A DNA stretch of 54,991 nt from Pseudomonas sp. 30_B (GCF_017491605.1 NZ_JAFGYY010000021.1:47327-102317), one strand, 5' to 3'. Positions 16,960-25,762 are shown, counted from the stretch's first letter. Notes: a model not told the origin generated them from the sequence alone. Numbers and translations are program-made.

Positions 16960-19836
16960 CTACGCCTTCACGCCCTCCAGCACCTGCAGCATCGCCTGCA
17001 CGTCCACCGCATCGATCTGTTCCGGCCGCAGGAAGCGTTCGCCGTACTCCAGGTACACCCCCTGGGTCAAGAACACCCGGAACAGCTCCGCATCGATGTG
17101 CTGGTCGCGTGCCATGAAGGCAAGGATCTTCAGCGACTCCGAGAGCGTCTTCGGGGCCTTGTACGGGCGGTCGGCGGCGGTCAGCGCCTCGAAGATATCG
17201 GCGATCGCCATCACCCGCTCCGGAATGCTCATCTGATCGCGCGACAGCTTGCGCGGGTAGCCGGTGCCATCCACCTTTTCGTGGTGGTTGGCAGCGATGG
17301 TCGGCACCCGGCGCAGATGCTTCGGCAAGGGCAAGGTGGTGAGCATCATCAGGGTCTGGACGATGTGCTCGTTGATCTTGAAGCGCTCTTCTTCCGTTAG
17401 CGTGCCGCGCCGAATGCCCAGGTTGTACAGCTCGCCGTAGTTGCTGGCGTACGGTGGCAGGCGCATGTCGAAGCCCCACACGTTGCGCGGATCGTCCTTG
17501 TCCACCGGCGGCTTGCGCTCGCCCCAGGGCACGCGGTGCTCGGGCTTGTCGGCGAGCAGGAATTCCTCCGCCGGCAGGGTCGGCTCCGGACGGCCCAGCT
17601 TGCGCTCCAGTTCATCGCGGGAGATGCCCAGGCGATCGTCGAAGTAACGCAGCCAGCGGCGTTCACCGATGCGCTTGAGGCGCTCGATATCCTCGTCCTT
17701 CATGAACTCGCCGCCGACGTTGGCCTGGGCGACGAAGGCGTAATCCTCGCGCAGCGCCTCATGCAGCGCGTCCCGCCGCGCCGCCAGCAGGCCGATGTCG
17801 TTGCCCGCCGCCATGCCACGCCAGTAGTCCAGCTCGATGTCGCGCCAGATCACCTCGAAGCGCATGCGCACCTCGTGCAGGCGGTTGTACAGCGTCTCCA
17901 GCTTGGTGGCCTTGTCCACCACGTACTCGGGGCTGGTGATCTTGCCGCAGTCGTGCAGCCAGGCGGCGATCTGGAACTCGTAGCGCTCCGCATCGCTCAT
18001 GGTGAAACCGGCGTACTCGCCGTCACGGGAATCGATCACCTTCTGCAGCAGCAGGTCCGCCAGTTGCGGCACCCGCTCGCAGTGGCCGCCGGTGTAGGGA
18101 CTCTTGGCATCGATCGCATCGGCCAGCAGCTTGATGATGGCATCCAGCAGACGTTGCTGGGCCTCGATCAACTGGCGGGTCTCGATGGCCACTGCCGCGG
18201 CGCCGGAGAGTTCCTCGACGAATCGCTTGAATTGCGGGCGTGGCTGGTGGCTGAGGGCGCCCTCGCCGGCCAATTGCAGGACGAGGATGCCCAGCAGCTC
18301 ATCGCTGCGATTGCGCAGCGATACCTCCATGTACTGCCCGCGCTTGCTCATCGCCTGGTCCACCCGCTCGGCCAGCTGCGCCTCGGTGAAGCCTTCGATG
18401 AGCATCGACTGCGGGTACTGCTCGCCGCTCACAGAGCAGGCCAGGCGCAAGCGGCAGTCCTCGTCGTCCAGCAGGTACACGGCGCCGCCCATCACGCTGG
18501 TGGCTTCCACCAGGCGCGAAAGCACGCCTTCGAGCATGCTCTCCAGATGCGTCTCGCGGCTCAGGGTCAGGGTGATGGCCTGGAAGTTGTGGATGGTCCG
18601 CGACATGCTGCCCATCACCTGGCTCAGGTCGCGCACCTCGGCGATCTTCGACTTGACCCCGACGGGCTGGGCGAAATCGAAGGCCGCCAGGGCTCCCACC
18701 TGGTCGGCCAATGCCGTCAGCGGACGGGCGATGCGCCGGCCCAGATGCCAACCGAGCAGTAGCAGCACCAGCAGCAACGCCGCGCTCCACAGCGCCTGGT
18801 CGAACAGCATCTGGCGCGCGCCGGCCAGCAGTTCGACGGCCGGAATGGCGATCAGCACGCGCACCTCGCTGTTGGTGAAGTTCGACAGCGGCACCCAGAT
18901 GCCGTACCAGGTCGCTCCGGCTGCATCGAAGGCCTGAGGCTTGCCGGCCGGTATCGAGGCGGCGTTCAGCTGGATCAGGCTGGGCACGCCCAGTTCATCC
19001 AGGGTCGCCAGGCGCAATTCCTCACCCTGATGGATCAACAGCCTGCTCAGGTCCGGATAGGCGATCACCACGCCCTTGCCGTCGACCACCGCCAGCTCGG
19101 TGTGGGCCGTCTGGCGCAGGTCGCCCATCTCGCCACCAAGGTCATTGACCGAGGCGTCCATGCCGATCACCGCCGCACCATCGACGCTGCGGTGCGCCAG
19201 GGTCAGGCCGATCTCGCGGGTAGTGAAGAACACGTACGGCTGGGTCAGCACCGTCTTGCTGGTATCGAGCGCTTCCTGGTACCACGTCCGCTGCCGGGGG
19301 TCGTACTGGTAGTCCGGCCGCTCCTGCACCCGCAGCAACTGCAGGTCCTTGTCGTAGAAACGCCATTCGCCCCGCATGGCCCCCTGGTCGTCCAGGGTCA
19401 GGCTCTGCACCAGGTACATCGAATCATCCGGCGCCTGCAGGTTACGGCGCACCTCGGGCACCCGCAGCGCACGGATCAGCATGAACTCGCCATTCGGGTA
19501 GCCGATGTAGACCGCACTCAAGGTGCGGTTGGCGCGCAGGTTCTCCACCAGCATGGGCAGGCGCTCCAGGCGTCCCGGCAGGTTGTCGATCTGCGAGATG
19601 GAGTCGTGGGTCATCAGTCGCAGCGCACTCTCGGCCGGGTCGATCAGACGGCGGATGCGCTCGTTGATGGTCGCCCCCAGCTGACTGGCCGACTCGCCCG
19701 CCGCCGTCACCAGCACGCCTTCCACGCCCCGGTAGCCCTGGATCAGCAACGCGCCCGCCAGTGCCAGCATGCTGACGATGATGGCTCCGGCCACCAGCAG
19801 CTGCAGCGGAACGCCCCGTTTGAATGCCTTCATCAT
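16960..19836 (-). CDS. Cache-HAMP-GAF-HD-GYP c-di-GMP phosphodiesterase-like protein
   Basis: This 958-residue membrane protein starts MMKAFKRGVP. It has a membrane helix (about 12-33), a large periplasmic dCache-type sensor, a second helix (about 310-335), HAMP, a GAF domain, and an HD-GYP domain at the C-terminus. The HD site (WLHDCGK) and the HHEKVDGTGYP motif are intact, but about 220 residues separate them; in the REC-HD-GYP protein at 34384 the same distance is about 62. The extra segment is charged and helical and is an unusual insertion. HD-GYP proteins hydrolyse c-di-GMP; activity here is likely but the insertion makes it less certain. The start overlaps the stop of the upstream solute-binding protein (TGATG). 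Confidence 0.87.
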   Translation of the reverse strand: MMKAFKRGVPLQLLVAGAIIVSMLALAGALLIQGYRGVEGVLVTAAGESASQLGATINERIRRLIDPAESALRLMTHDSISQIDNLPGRLERLPMLVENLRANRTLSAVYIGYPNGEFMLIRALRVPEVRRNLQAPDDSMYLVQSLTLDDQGAMRGEWRFYDKDLQLLRVQERPDYQYDPRQRTWYQEALDTSKTVLTQPYVFFTTREIGLTLAHRSVDGAAVIGMDASVNDLGGEMGDLRQTAHTELAVVDGKGVVIAYPDLSRLLIHQGEELRLATLDELGVPSLIQLNAASIPAGKPQAFDAAGATWYGIWVPLSNFTNSEVRVLIAIPAVELLAGARQMLFDQALWSAALLLVLLLLGWHLGRRIARPLTALADQVGALAAFDFAQPVGVKSKIAEVRDLSQVMGSMSRTIHNFQAITLTLSRETHLESMLEGVLSRLVEATSVMGGAVYLLDDEDCRLRLACSVSGEQYPQSMLIEGFTEAQLAERVDQAMSKRGQYMEVSLRNRSDELLGILVLQLAGEGALSHQPRPQFKRFVEELSGAAAVAIETRQLIEAQQRLLDAIIKLLADAIDAKSPYTGGHCERVPQLADLLLQKVIDSRDGEYAGFTMSDAERYEFQIAAWLHDCGKITSPEYVVDKATKLETLYNRLHEVRMRFEVIWRDIELDYWRGMAAGNDIGLLAARRDALHEALREDYAFVAQANVGGEFMKDEDIERLKRIGERRWLRYFDDRLGISRDELERKLGRPEPTLPAEEFLLADKPEHRVPWGERKPPVDKDDPRNVWGFDMRLPPYASNYGELYNLGIRRGTLTEEERFKINEHIVQTLMMLTTLPLPKHLRRVPTIAANHHEKVDGTGYPRKLSRDQMSIPERVMAIADIFEALTAADRPYKAPKTLSESLKILAFMARDQHIDAELFRVFLTQGVYLEYGERFLRPEQIDAVDVQAMLQVLEGVKA

Positions 19837-20669
19837 CACCAGCCTCTGTCCGTTGAGCCGTAGCGATATCCGCTGTCGAGAAGTTCTGTCGCCATGGCCG
19901 GCGACGTGTTGCGTTGCATGATCCCGGCCAGGCTGCCGTCCAGCCGCATCGCCTCGATCAGACGCAGCCATGCGGCGCTCTGCGCCGGAGTGAAGCGCTT
20001 GCGCGAGAGCATCAGGTGGTGCGCCGTGGCCGGGCCTCTCATCACATCCACCACCCGGAAGCGCTCCCGCTCGCGGCGATTGGCGACGGCGCCCGCAAGG
20101 TTCAGCTCATGGCCGATCACCGCTTCCACATTGCCATTGAGCAATGCGTTGAAACGCGTCGTATCGTCGCGAAACTCCACCACCCGTCCTTCGCCCCGCA
20201 GGATGCGCAGCATGGCCTCGATATAGGGGCCATGGCGGTAGCCGGCGATCACACCGATGCGCGCGCCGGGCATGTCGTGGAAATCCTCCAGCGACTGCAT
20301 GTCGCCCAACTCCACGGGCACGATCAGCTTGTTGCGCAGGTAGACGTACGGCAGCAGATAAGTGAAGGTGCGCCGCTGCGGCGTGGCAACCCCGCTGGTG
20401 CCCATTTCCAGCTCGCCGCTTTCCAGCATCCGCCAGATCTCGTAGCGCGGCCGCACGGAAGCCTCGAACCGGCAACCACTGCGCCGCGCCAGCTCGGCGA
20501 TCAGATCGGCATCGATGCCACTGCCGTCTTCATGGAAAAACACCAGGTTGCGGGTATAGGCGACGCGGATCGGAGCCTCGCAGCCATAGCGATCTGCAGA
20601 CATGGCTACCGCACACAGCCAGGCAGCCGGCAAGACCTGCAGTGTGCGCAGCATGGGGGGCAGTGCCAT
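19836..20669 (-). CDS. Periplasmic solute-binding protein, SBP family 3 type
   Basis: This 277-residue exported protein has a signal peptide and a bacterial SBP_bac_3-like fold (RVAYTRNLVFF, GIDADLIAELARRSGC, GELEMGTSGVATPQRR). No ABC permease or ATPase gene is nearby. It is translationally coupled to the HD-GYP protein, so I infer a sensory role, presenting a ligand to the Cache sensor, or an adjacent co-regulated input. The start at 20669 is chosen for its ggag at 7 bases; a longer frame begins upstream at 20714. Confidence 0.75.
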   Translation of the reverse strand: MALPPMLRTLQVLPAAWLCAVAMSADRYGCEAPIRVAYTRNLVFFHEDGSGIDADLIAELARRSGCRFEASVRPRYEIWRMLESGELEMGTSGVATPQRRTFTYLLPYVYLRNKLIVPVELGDMQSLEDFHDMPGARIGVIAGYRHGPYIEAMLRILRGEGRVVEFRDDTTRFNALLNGNVEAVIGHELNLAGAVANRRERERFRVVDVMRGPATAHHLMLSRKRFTPAQSAAWLRLIEAMRLDGSLAGIMQRNTSPAMATELLDSGYRYGSTDRGW

Positions 20670-21171
20670 TGACCCGCTCCGTCCGTGGTATCGGCCTTGA
20701 GAGGAGCACGTCAACGACGCTCATCTGCGGGCGGGAAGAAGTGATTAACACAAAGAGTGTAATCGCCCTTCTCCAAATCGCTGGCGAGTCACAAAGATAA
20801 ATGTCATTTCGTCGGATTCCCGCCCGGCAATCGCGAACAATCGTTCACGGACGGTTGCGTCGGGCAACCCCGCCTGCTTAACTCTGGCTCAAGCGTGACC
20901 GATTAGTCACACACAACGTCCAAGATCGCTTCATCGCGGCAGCCGTTCCCCAAGCCGCCCCTTCCCTGCCTGGTCAAGAGCCCTCATTCCGCGCTGGAAA
21001 CGGTGCCGGAACGATATCTTTTGGCGCTGTAACCACTTGAAAATTAAGAAAATATTAAGTTTCGCCGTGTGACACGAAGCTGTCACGTCAAGGCGCTTTC
21101 CTCTGCCTGGGTACTTTCTTCGCATCCGATCGTGGGTGCGTTCCTATGACCTGCGTCTGGAGGAAAACGAC
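20670..21171. promoter_or_regulatory. 502-bp divergent region with two GTGAC/GTCAC palindromes
   Basis: No gene is supported here. The half near the phaG-type gene is AT-rich and has two palindromes of the same half-site, gtgac-N6-gtcac at 20895-20910 and gtgac-N8-gtcac at 21069-21086 (with a flanking inner a/t pair). Repetition of one half-site suggests an operator for an unidentified regulator of the gene at 21172 or of the divergent solute-binding gene. Confidence 0.45.
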
Positions 21172-22065
21172 ATGAGGCCGGAAACCGCCGTCGTCGAGAT
21201 TCAGCAACATCGGGTACACACGGAGTTCCACGCCAACAGGGAAGCGCGTCAGACCATCATCCTGGTCAACGGCTCGCTGGCAACCACTGCCTCCTTCGCG
21301 CAAACGGTGAAATACCTGCAGCCCCACTTCAACGTGGTCTGCTACGACCAGCCCTACGCCGGCAAGTCCAAGGCCCACAACGACTGCCGCGAGCCGATCA
21401 CCAAGGAGTACGAGGCCGCCCTGCTGCTGGGGCTGATCGAGCACTACCAGGCCGACATCGTGATGTCCTTCTCCTGGGGCGGCGTCGCCACCCTGCTCGC
21501 CCTGGCCCAACGTCCGGCGCGCATCAAGAAGGCGGTCATCAACTCGTTCTCGCCGCTGTTCAACGCCTCCATGCTCGACTACCTGCATCGCGGCCTGGAC
21601 TACCTCTCCGCCTGCGATCGCACCAACGTCGGCAACCTGGTCAACGACACCATCGGCCGCTACCTGCCGCAGCTGTTCAAGCGCTACAACTTCCGCCACG
21701 TCAGCAGCCTCGACGAGCACGAATACCGGCAGATGCACTTCCACATCTGCCAGGTGCTCCAGCTCAGCGCGGAAAGCTACATGGAGAACTTCTCGGCCAT
21801 CGACATCCCGCTGCTGTTCCTCAACGGCGAGCTGGACATCTACACCACCCCGGCCGAGGCGCGCCAGTTCCAGCAACTGATCCGCGACTGCGAATTCCGC
21901 ACCATCCGCAACGTTGGTCACTTCATCGACGTGGAGCACAAGCAGGGCTGGCAGGAAACCCGGGACCACCTCCTCGCCTTCCTCCAACCCCAGCGCAAAC
22001 CCATGCTCGCCCCTGCGTACCAGCCCAGCTACCAGGGCATCCCGATCGCCGCCATGGTGGGCTGA
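21172..22065 (+). CDS. phaG: PhaG/RhlA-type 3-hydroxyacyl-ACP transacylase or thioesterase
   Basis: This 297-residue alpha/beta-hydrolase-fold protein has the nucleophile motif SFSWGG (about 100), an Asp-containing strand (LFLNGELDIYTT) and the catalytic His in NVGHFIDVE. Segments such as NGSLATTASFAQT and NLVNDTIGRYLP match P. putida PhaG more closely than RhlA. PhaG diverts 3-hydroxyacyl-ACP from fatty acid synthesis to polyhydroxyalkanoate precursors; RhlA makes the lipid part of rhamnolipids. No rhlB or pha genes are adjacent. The ATG at 21172 follows a good ribosome-binding site (ggagg). PhaG is preferred; RhlA-like activity remains possible. Confidence 0.82.
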   Translation: MRPETAVVEIQQHRVHTEFHANREARQTIILVNGSLATTASFAQTVKYLQPHFNVVCYDQPYAGKSKAHNDCREPITKEYEAALLLGLIEHYQADIVMSFSWGGVATLLALAQRPARIKKAVINSFSPLFNASMLDYLHRGLDYLSACDRTNVGNLVNDTIGRYLPQLFKRYNFRHVSSLDEHEYRQMHFHICQVLQLSAESYMENFSAIDIPLLFLNGELDIYTTPAEARQFQQLIRDCEFRTIRNVGHFIDVEHKQGWQETRDHLLAFLQPQRKPMLAPAYQPSYQGIPIAAMVG

Positions 22066-22216
22066 TGCAGCCAGCGAAGGACACCGGGGGCCGGACACCA
22101 CCCACCGCCCCCGGTTATTTTTTGCGCGCCGCACCGCACGAAAGCAGCCGCCGCGACACAGCTCGCCGCCCAAGGCTTCACTAAGCCTCCGCCTTCTGGT
22201 AAAAAGGCACCCCCAA

Positions 22217-22290
22217 GCGGGCGTCGTATAATGGCATTACCTGAGCTTCCCAAGCTCATGACGAGGGTTCGATTCCCTTCGCCCGCTCCA
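22217..22290 (+). tRNA. tRNA-Gly (anticodon CCC)
   Basis: The acceptor stem gcgggcg / cgcccgc, anticodon arm tgagc-ttcccaa-gctca with anticodon CCC, T arm (gagggttcgattccctt) and encoded tccA end are all present. Its 3' half is the left attachment site of the prophage. Confidence 0.96.
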
Positions 22291-22297
22291 GAATCCC
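22264..22297 (+). repeat. attL: attL core (34-bp direct repeat in the tRNA-Gly 3' end)
   Basis: The 34 bases from the T arm through gaatccc are repeated exactly at 33472-33505. The copy here lies inside the intact tRNA, so the integrated element supplies the tRNA 3' end. Confidence 0.93.
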
Positions 22298-22302
22298 TTG
22301 CC

Positions 22303-22345
22303 AAGCCCCTGAAATGCCTAGCGTTTCGGGGGCTTTGCTTTTTCA
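22303..22345 (+). terminator. Prophage-borne terminator for the tRNA-Gly gene
   Basis: A 12-bp stem (aagcccctgaaa / tttcgggggctt, one G-T pair) with a 9-base loop is followed by tgcttttt. It lies inside the prophage just after attL and would end transcription of the tRNA. Confidence 0.85.
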
Positions 22346-22356
22346 GAGCCGGGAAG

Positions 22357-22375
22357 CTGTCGAAAAAGTGTCGAA
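22357..22375 (+). repeat. Putative integrase arm site, left copy
   Basis: The 19 bases ctgtcgaaaaagtgtcgaa recur exactly at 33361-33379, near the other end of the prophage. Each copy contains two tgtcgaa half-sites, as expected for arm-type sites of a tyrosine integrase. The role is inferred from position. Confidence 0.6.
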
Positions 22376-22447
22376 GCGACAAGAAAAACGATACCGCGCG
22401 AGATAGGGCCATCAGCGCCCAAGCGCCATCACAAATGCGACGAGCAA

Positions 22448-22618
22448 TTAAGGCTCAGTCTTCTTGGCGATGTCTTTAATCCATTCTGATCTTTTAACGC
22501 TCTGCTTATATCCGAGTTTGCCAGCGCGAATTTCTTGAATTTCCCCACCCCGCGACAAAAACTCCTCAATTTTCGCGTTTATCTCCGATCTCACACGATC
22601 CAGATCCTCACTTAACAT
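22448..22618 (-). CDS. 56-residue SutA-like small protein (left cassette)
   Basis: This small gene has a strong ribosome-binding site (ggagga, 6 bases before the ATG at 22618). Its product is charged and mostly helical, with the core EEFLSRGGEIQEI at about 18-30. A paralogue with the same core lies at 32460-32627 near the other prophage end. From memory, the core matches that of SutA, a small Pseudomonas protein that binds RNA polymerase and adjusts transcription in slow growth; SutA itself is longer, with acidic tails. A role in transcription control is inferred only. The gene is divergent from a cold-shock gene, as is its paralogue. Confidence 0.75.
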   Translation of the reverse strand: MLSEDLDRVRSEINAKIEEFLSRGGEIQEIRAGKLGYKQSVKRSEWIKDIAKKTEP

Positions 22619-22892
22619 GAGACATCCTCCTATGACGGGCCAAAATAATTTCGGCCAAGTCCGACTATACCGACATCTGCACTATAAACCATCCAAATTA
22701 CGACCTTCCATCCGATTTAACCTTAAGAGCTATCTATCACCGAGCGACTCTGTATTATTAAATTTGCCTGCTTTGTTTAGCGGCTCCGTTCTGATGCTTC
22801 ATCTCTTGATCTACATCTCCTCGGCCACTTCACTTTGCACTCATAAAATTCTTAACCAAACGATTCGGCAGTTATTACCTTGGAGAAAAATT
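22619..22892 (+). promoter_or_regulatory. Promoter and long leader of cold-shock gene 1
   Basis: This region holds no gene. A -10-like tattat lies near 22752, and the block cctg(n)nngtttagcggcnccg starts at 22767, exactly 126 bases before the cold-shock ATG. The same block begins 126 bases before the second cold-shock gene (32778). Long conserved leaders are typical of csp mRNAs and control their stability and translation with temperature. Confidence 0.6.
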
Positions 22893-23102
22893 ATGTTAGA
22901 TCGCCAAACTGGAACCGTAAAATGGTTCAACGCAGAAAAAGGATTCGGTTTCATTACGCCAGAAAGCGGAAATGATATCTTCGTACATTTTAGTGAAATA
23001 CAAAGCTACGGCTATAAATCCTTGGAAGAAGGCCAAAGGGTCAGCTTCTACCTAGGAATGAGCACCAAGGGCCCACAAGCCGAACAAGTTCAGGTGATGT
23101 AA
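22893..23102 (+). CDS. CspA-family cold-shock protein (left cassette)
   Basis: This 69-residue single OB-fold protein has both RNA-binding motifs, KGFGFI (RNP1) and VHF (RNP2). Such proteins bind single-stranded RNA or DNA and act as RNA chaperones. About 50 of 69 residues match the copy at 32904. The codon use is AT-richer than in the host, in keeping with phage-borne origin. The ATG at 22893 follows tggaga. A weak hairpin (aaggcc / ggcctt at 23115-23139) follows the stop. Confidence 0.92.
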   Translation: MLDRQTGTVKWFNAEKGFGFITPESGNDIFVHFSEIQSYGYKSLEEGQRVSFYLGMSTKGPQAEQVQVM

Positions 23103-23235
23103 TACCCCCACGCTAAGGCCTCGCATATTGCTGGGCCTTCTTAAAAACATCATTTCACTAGGAGAGACAACCACACCAAAAGTTCGCCCCTAGCTGTTGC
23201 TAAACCCAGCCTCTTCTCAAAAAGCAGGTGAAGTT

Positions 23236-23457
23236 ATGGACAACGAGCGTTTCAACCAAACTCTAAATATCGCCAGCTGCTGCCTAAGCCAAGCACTAGA
23301 AGACCTACTAATAGAAGAACTCATAACAAAAACGCCTAACAACAGGCGGCATCTTATGAAAATTAGAAGCCAGCTGGAAAACTGCTCAACAATCCTAAAA
23401 TCCCTGAAGCGACAAAGAACTGAAATACTGGCAATTCCGCCGTACTTCTCTAGCTAG
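23236..23457 (+). CDS. Small hypothetical prophage protein
   Basis: A 73-residue helical protein starting MDNERFNQTLNIASCC, with conserved-looking Leu-rich helices (LEDLLIEELITKT, RSQLENCSTILKSL). I do not recognise a family. The ATG at 23236 is preceded by caggtg. It is convergent with the integrase gene and their ends overlap by four bases. It is AT-rich like the adjacent cold-shock gene. Confidence 0.6.
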   Translation: MDNERFNQTLNIASCCLSQALEDLLIEELITKTPNNRRHLMKIRSQLENCSTILKSLKRQRTEILAIPPYFSS

Positions 23458-24443
23458 AGAGTGCTGAATAGAGGATTGAGCCTAACCGCTTCAGACAAAT
23501 GATCCCTGGATAGATGAGCGTATCGCATCGTCATCGATAACGATGCATGCCCCAAGATGTGTTGCAACGTCACGATGTGCCCGCCGTTCATGATGAAGTG
23601 ACTGGCAAAGGTATGACGTAGCACATGGCTAGCCTGTCCTCTCGGGAGCTTGATCGAGGTGGACAGCAGCACGATGCGGAACACGCCGAGGCAGTTGGTG
23701 AAAGGTCCGTGGGTCCGCCAGTGTTGGCGAATTTCCTTGGCCAACGCTTCCGAGATTGGCACCGAGCGAACACGCTTCGACTTGGTGTTGGCGAAAATGA
23801 CCACGTTGCCCTTCAGCCTGTCAGGCGTAAGTGCCTGGGCCTCTCCCCATCGAGCACCAGTAGCAAGGCAGATGCGAGCGACCATCTTCGGATGCGGCGA
23901 CGTAGTGCGAGCATCGAGCGCAGTCAGCAACTCGGACACCTGATGCTTGGTCAGGTATGAGAGCGGCTTTTCCTGAAGCTTTAGCGGGCGCATGCGTCCG
24001 ACCGGGTTCTCGTAATCGATGGTCCCCAGTTGCCGGAGTTCGTTGTACATGGACTTGAGGTAGCCCAACCGATTGTTGGCGTACTTCCCCGACATACCCT
24101 TAGCGACTTGCAAGGAGCGCACACGGGCCACTTTGGCCGGCTCTAGGGTTGCCGCTATGGGATCGCCGAGGTCTTTCGCTATCAGCCGCAGAATCGCTAC
24201 GCAACGCTTGCCATTGGCGAGAGTCTGGCCGTGCAGCTCATACCAGAGTTCGACCAGCTCCGAGAGCTTGCGGCGGTCCTTGGGCTTGATCGACCAGCTT
24301 GGGTTTTCGGCGCACTTCTGCCGCGCAGTGGCTTCGAACTGCTGCGCCTCCATCTTGGTCTTGAACCGCTTGCGGAAACGCTTTCCCTTGATCGGCTCAA
24401 CGTCGACGAACCAGCGGCCATCGGGGAGCTTGGTGATGCTCAT
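23454..24443 (-). CDS. int: Tyrosine recombinase, prophage integrase
   Basis: This 329-residue protein has an N-terminal arm-binding/SAM-like part and a C-terminal phage-integrase domain. The catalytic set is complete: Arg in TGARWGE, Lys in NTKSKRVRS, HVLRHTF, LGHAS and the Tyr in MRYAHL. It is the last gene of the minus-strand phage module and lies about 1.2 kb from attL. Its start overlaps the stop of the replication gene (TAATG). It should catalyse integration at tRNA-Gly and, with the excisionase-like regulator, excision. Confidence 0.93.
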   Translation of the reverse strand: MSITKLPDGRWFVDVEPIKGKRFRKRFKTKMEAQQFEATARQKCAENPSWSIKPKDRRKLSELVELWYELHGQTLANGKRCVAILRLIAKDLGDPIAATLEPAKVARVRSLQVAKGMSGKYANNRLGYLKSMYNELRQLGTIDYENPVGRMRPLKLQEKPLSYLTKHQVSELLTALDARTTSPHPKMVARICLATGARWGEAQALTPDRLKGNVVIFANTKSKRVRSVPISEALAKEIRQHWRTHGPFTNCLGVFRIVLLSTSIKLPRGQASHVLRHTFASHFIMNGGHIVTLQHILGHASLSMTMRYAHLSRDHLSEAVRLNPLFSTL

Positions 24444-25738
24444 TAGATGGCATACCCCCGCTTCAAGTACCGATCATTTATGAGTCCAATGATGTGTCTT
24501 TCGAGGTCGCGAGTGCTGTAGCCCTTGGCGGTGTAGTGATCCTCGATCACATGCCAGAAGGGCAAAGTACGCCCGACCTCTAAGGCTTTTTTTGGCGGGA
24601 TGCGCTCCCGTGCGATCAGGCTGGCGAACTGGCCCAGGAACATTTCGCAGTTCTTGCCGGAAAAGCCCTGCGCGGTCTTGTAGTAGCGGCGGTATTCGGT
24701 GCGCTCGATGAGCGGATCGGCCTCCACCTGCACCTGGGTATCCAGGGTGATGAGCGACCAGAACGGGTCGAACCACTTCGGGTTATCTAGCAACAGGCGG
24801 AAGCTGTCGCAGGCGTATTCCCACAGCCCTTGCAGGTGCGGGCATAGGCCCGAATAGGTGCGGCAGCCGATCACCTCACCAGAGGCCATGCGGGAGCCTT
24901 CGGAGAACTGCTGCACCACCGAGTGATGGAAGCGGAACTCGATGCGCCACACGGTTTCCAGGGGGTTGTAAGCGGGTTCGCCATCGCCGAACGGATCGCC
25001 GTTGAGAGACGCCCAAACGTTTTCCCAGTAGTCGAGCTTGTCGGTGCTCCGGGCCTGTAGCGTCTTGTTGTAGATGCACAGTTGCAGGCCGTTGGCCGAG
25101 CCGAACATAAAGGTCTCACCCCGCCCATACACCGAGGCATTGCCGTCGAACTCGATACGGTCAATGCCGCTGATCTGGCGCACCCGATGCGAGCGGCAGC
25201 GCATGCGGTCAACGAGGTCGGATGTCGGTTGCCAGCCTTGCACGTCGAGCGCGAGGTGCACGGCGCATTGGTTCACTTCGCAGCCAGCGAGGACACCAGC
25301 GGCCAGGTCATCGAGCACGCCTTGCAGAATCGCCGGATCGGCGCCATCCAGGGCATGCGGGGACACTTCAATCTTGAGGTGCGGACCGATGTTTTCGAGC
25401 TTCACGTTGTGGTTCTTGATCAGCAGGATCAGGCCCATGTCGGCATTCTGTAGGCGGTACTGGTAGCCGGAATCACGCCCTACCCTGCCCTTGGCCCACT
25501 GGTAGCCAGCGAACTCTACGATGTCTTCCGGCTCATCGAAGATCGCCATGACCTCGGGACGAATCAATCCGTTGTACAGCTGACGGACCGTGTCCACGCC
25601 ACAGCGAAGCAGACGCACGCCGGAGAGGTCGGTGAATTTGGCCAACTTGTCGTCGAAGAACAAACGCCCTTCGGGCGACTCATAAATTTCCCCACCGGGT
25701 TTGAGGGTGACGCGAACTTGATGCTGTGGCTTGGTCAT
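24443..25738 (-). CDS. Pf-type replication initiation protein
   Basis: This 431-residue protein begins MTKPQHQVRVTLK and is placed between the Zot-type gene and the integrase, exactly as the replication initiator of Pf phages (PA0727 in Pf4). It carries HxH-like and Tyr-containing stretches (for example AVHLALDVQGW and ERTEYRRYYKTAQG) suited to a rolling-circle nickase, but I cannot assign catalytic residues with certainty. The ATG at 25738 has ggagtg upstream; the frame extends to 25762 without a better start. It is coupled to the integrase. Confidence 0.8.
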   Translation of the reverse strand: MTKPQHQVRVTLKPGGEIYESPEGRLFFDDKLAKFTDLSGVRLLRCGVDTVRQLYNGLIRPEVMAIFDEPEDIVEFAGYQWAKGRVGRDSGYQYRLQNADMGLILLIKNHNVKLENIGPHLKIEVSPHALDGADPAILQGVLDDLAAGVLAGCEVNQCAVHLALDVQGWQPTSDLVDRMRCRSHRVRQISGIDRIEFDGNASVYGRGETFMFGSANGLQLCIYNKTLQARSTDKLDYWENVWASLNGDPFGDGEPAYNPLETVWRIEFRFHHSVVQQFSEGSRMASGEVIGCRTYSGLCPHLQGLWEYACDSFRLLLDNPKWFDPFWSLITLDTQVQVEADPLIERTEYRRYYKTAQGFSGKNCEMFLGQFASLIARERIPPKKALEVGRTLPFWHVIEDHYTAKGYSTRDLERHIIGLINDRYLKRGYAI

Positions 25739-25762
25739 TGGAAACACTCCAAATAGGAACAA

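Noticed and set aside
20931..21125. 64-residue minus-strand open frame upstream of the PhaG-type gene
   Set aside because: No ribosome-binding site or family resemblance, and it overlaps the likely promoter.
21172..22065. RhlA of a rhamnolipid operon
   Set aside because: No rhlB, rhlR or rhlI nearby and the sequence pattern is closer to PhaG; kept only as an alternative.
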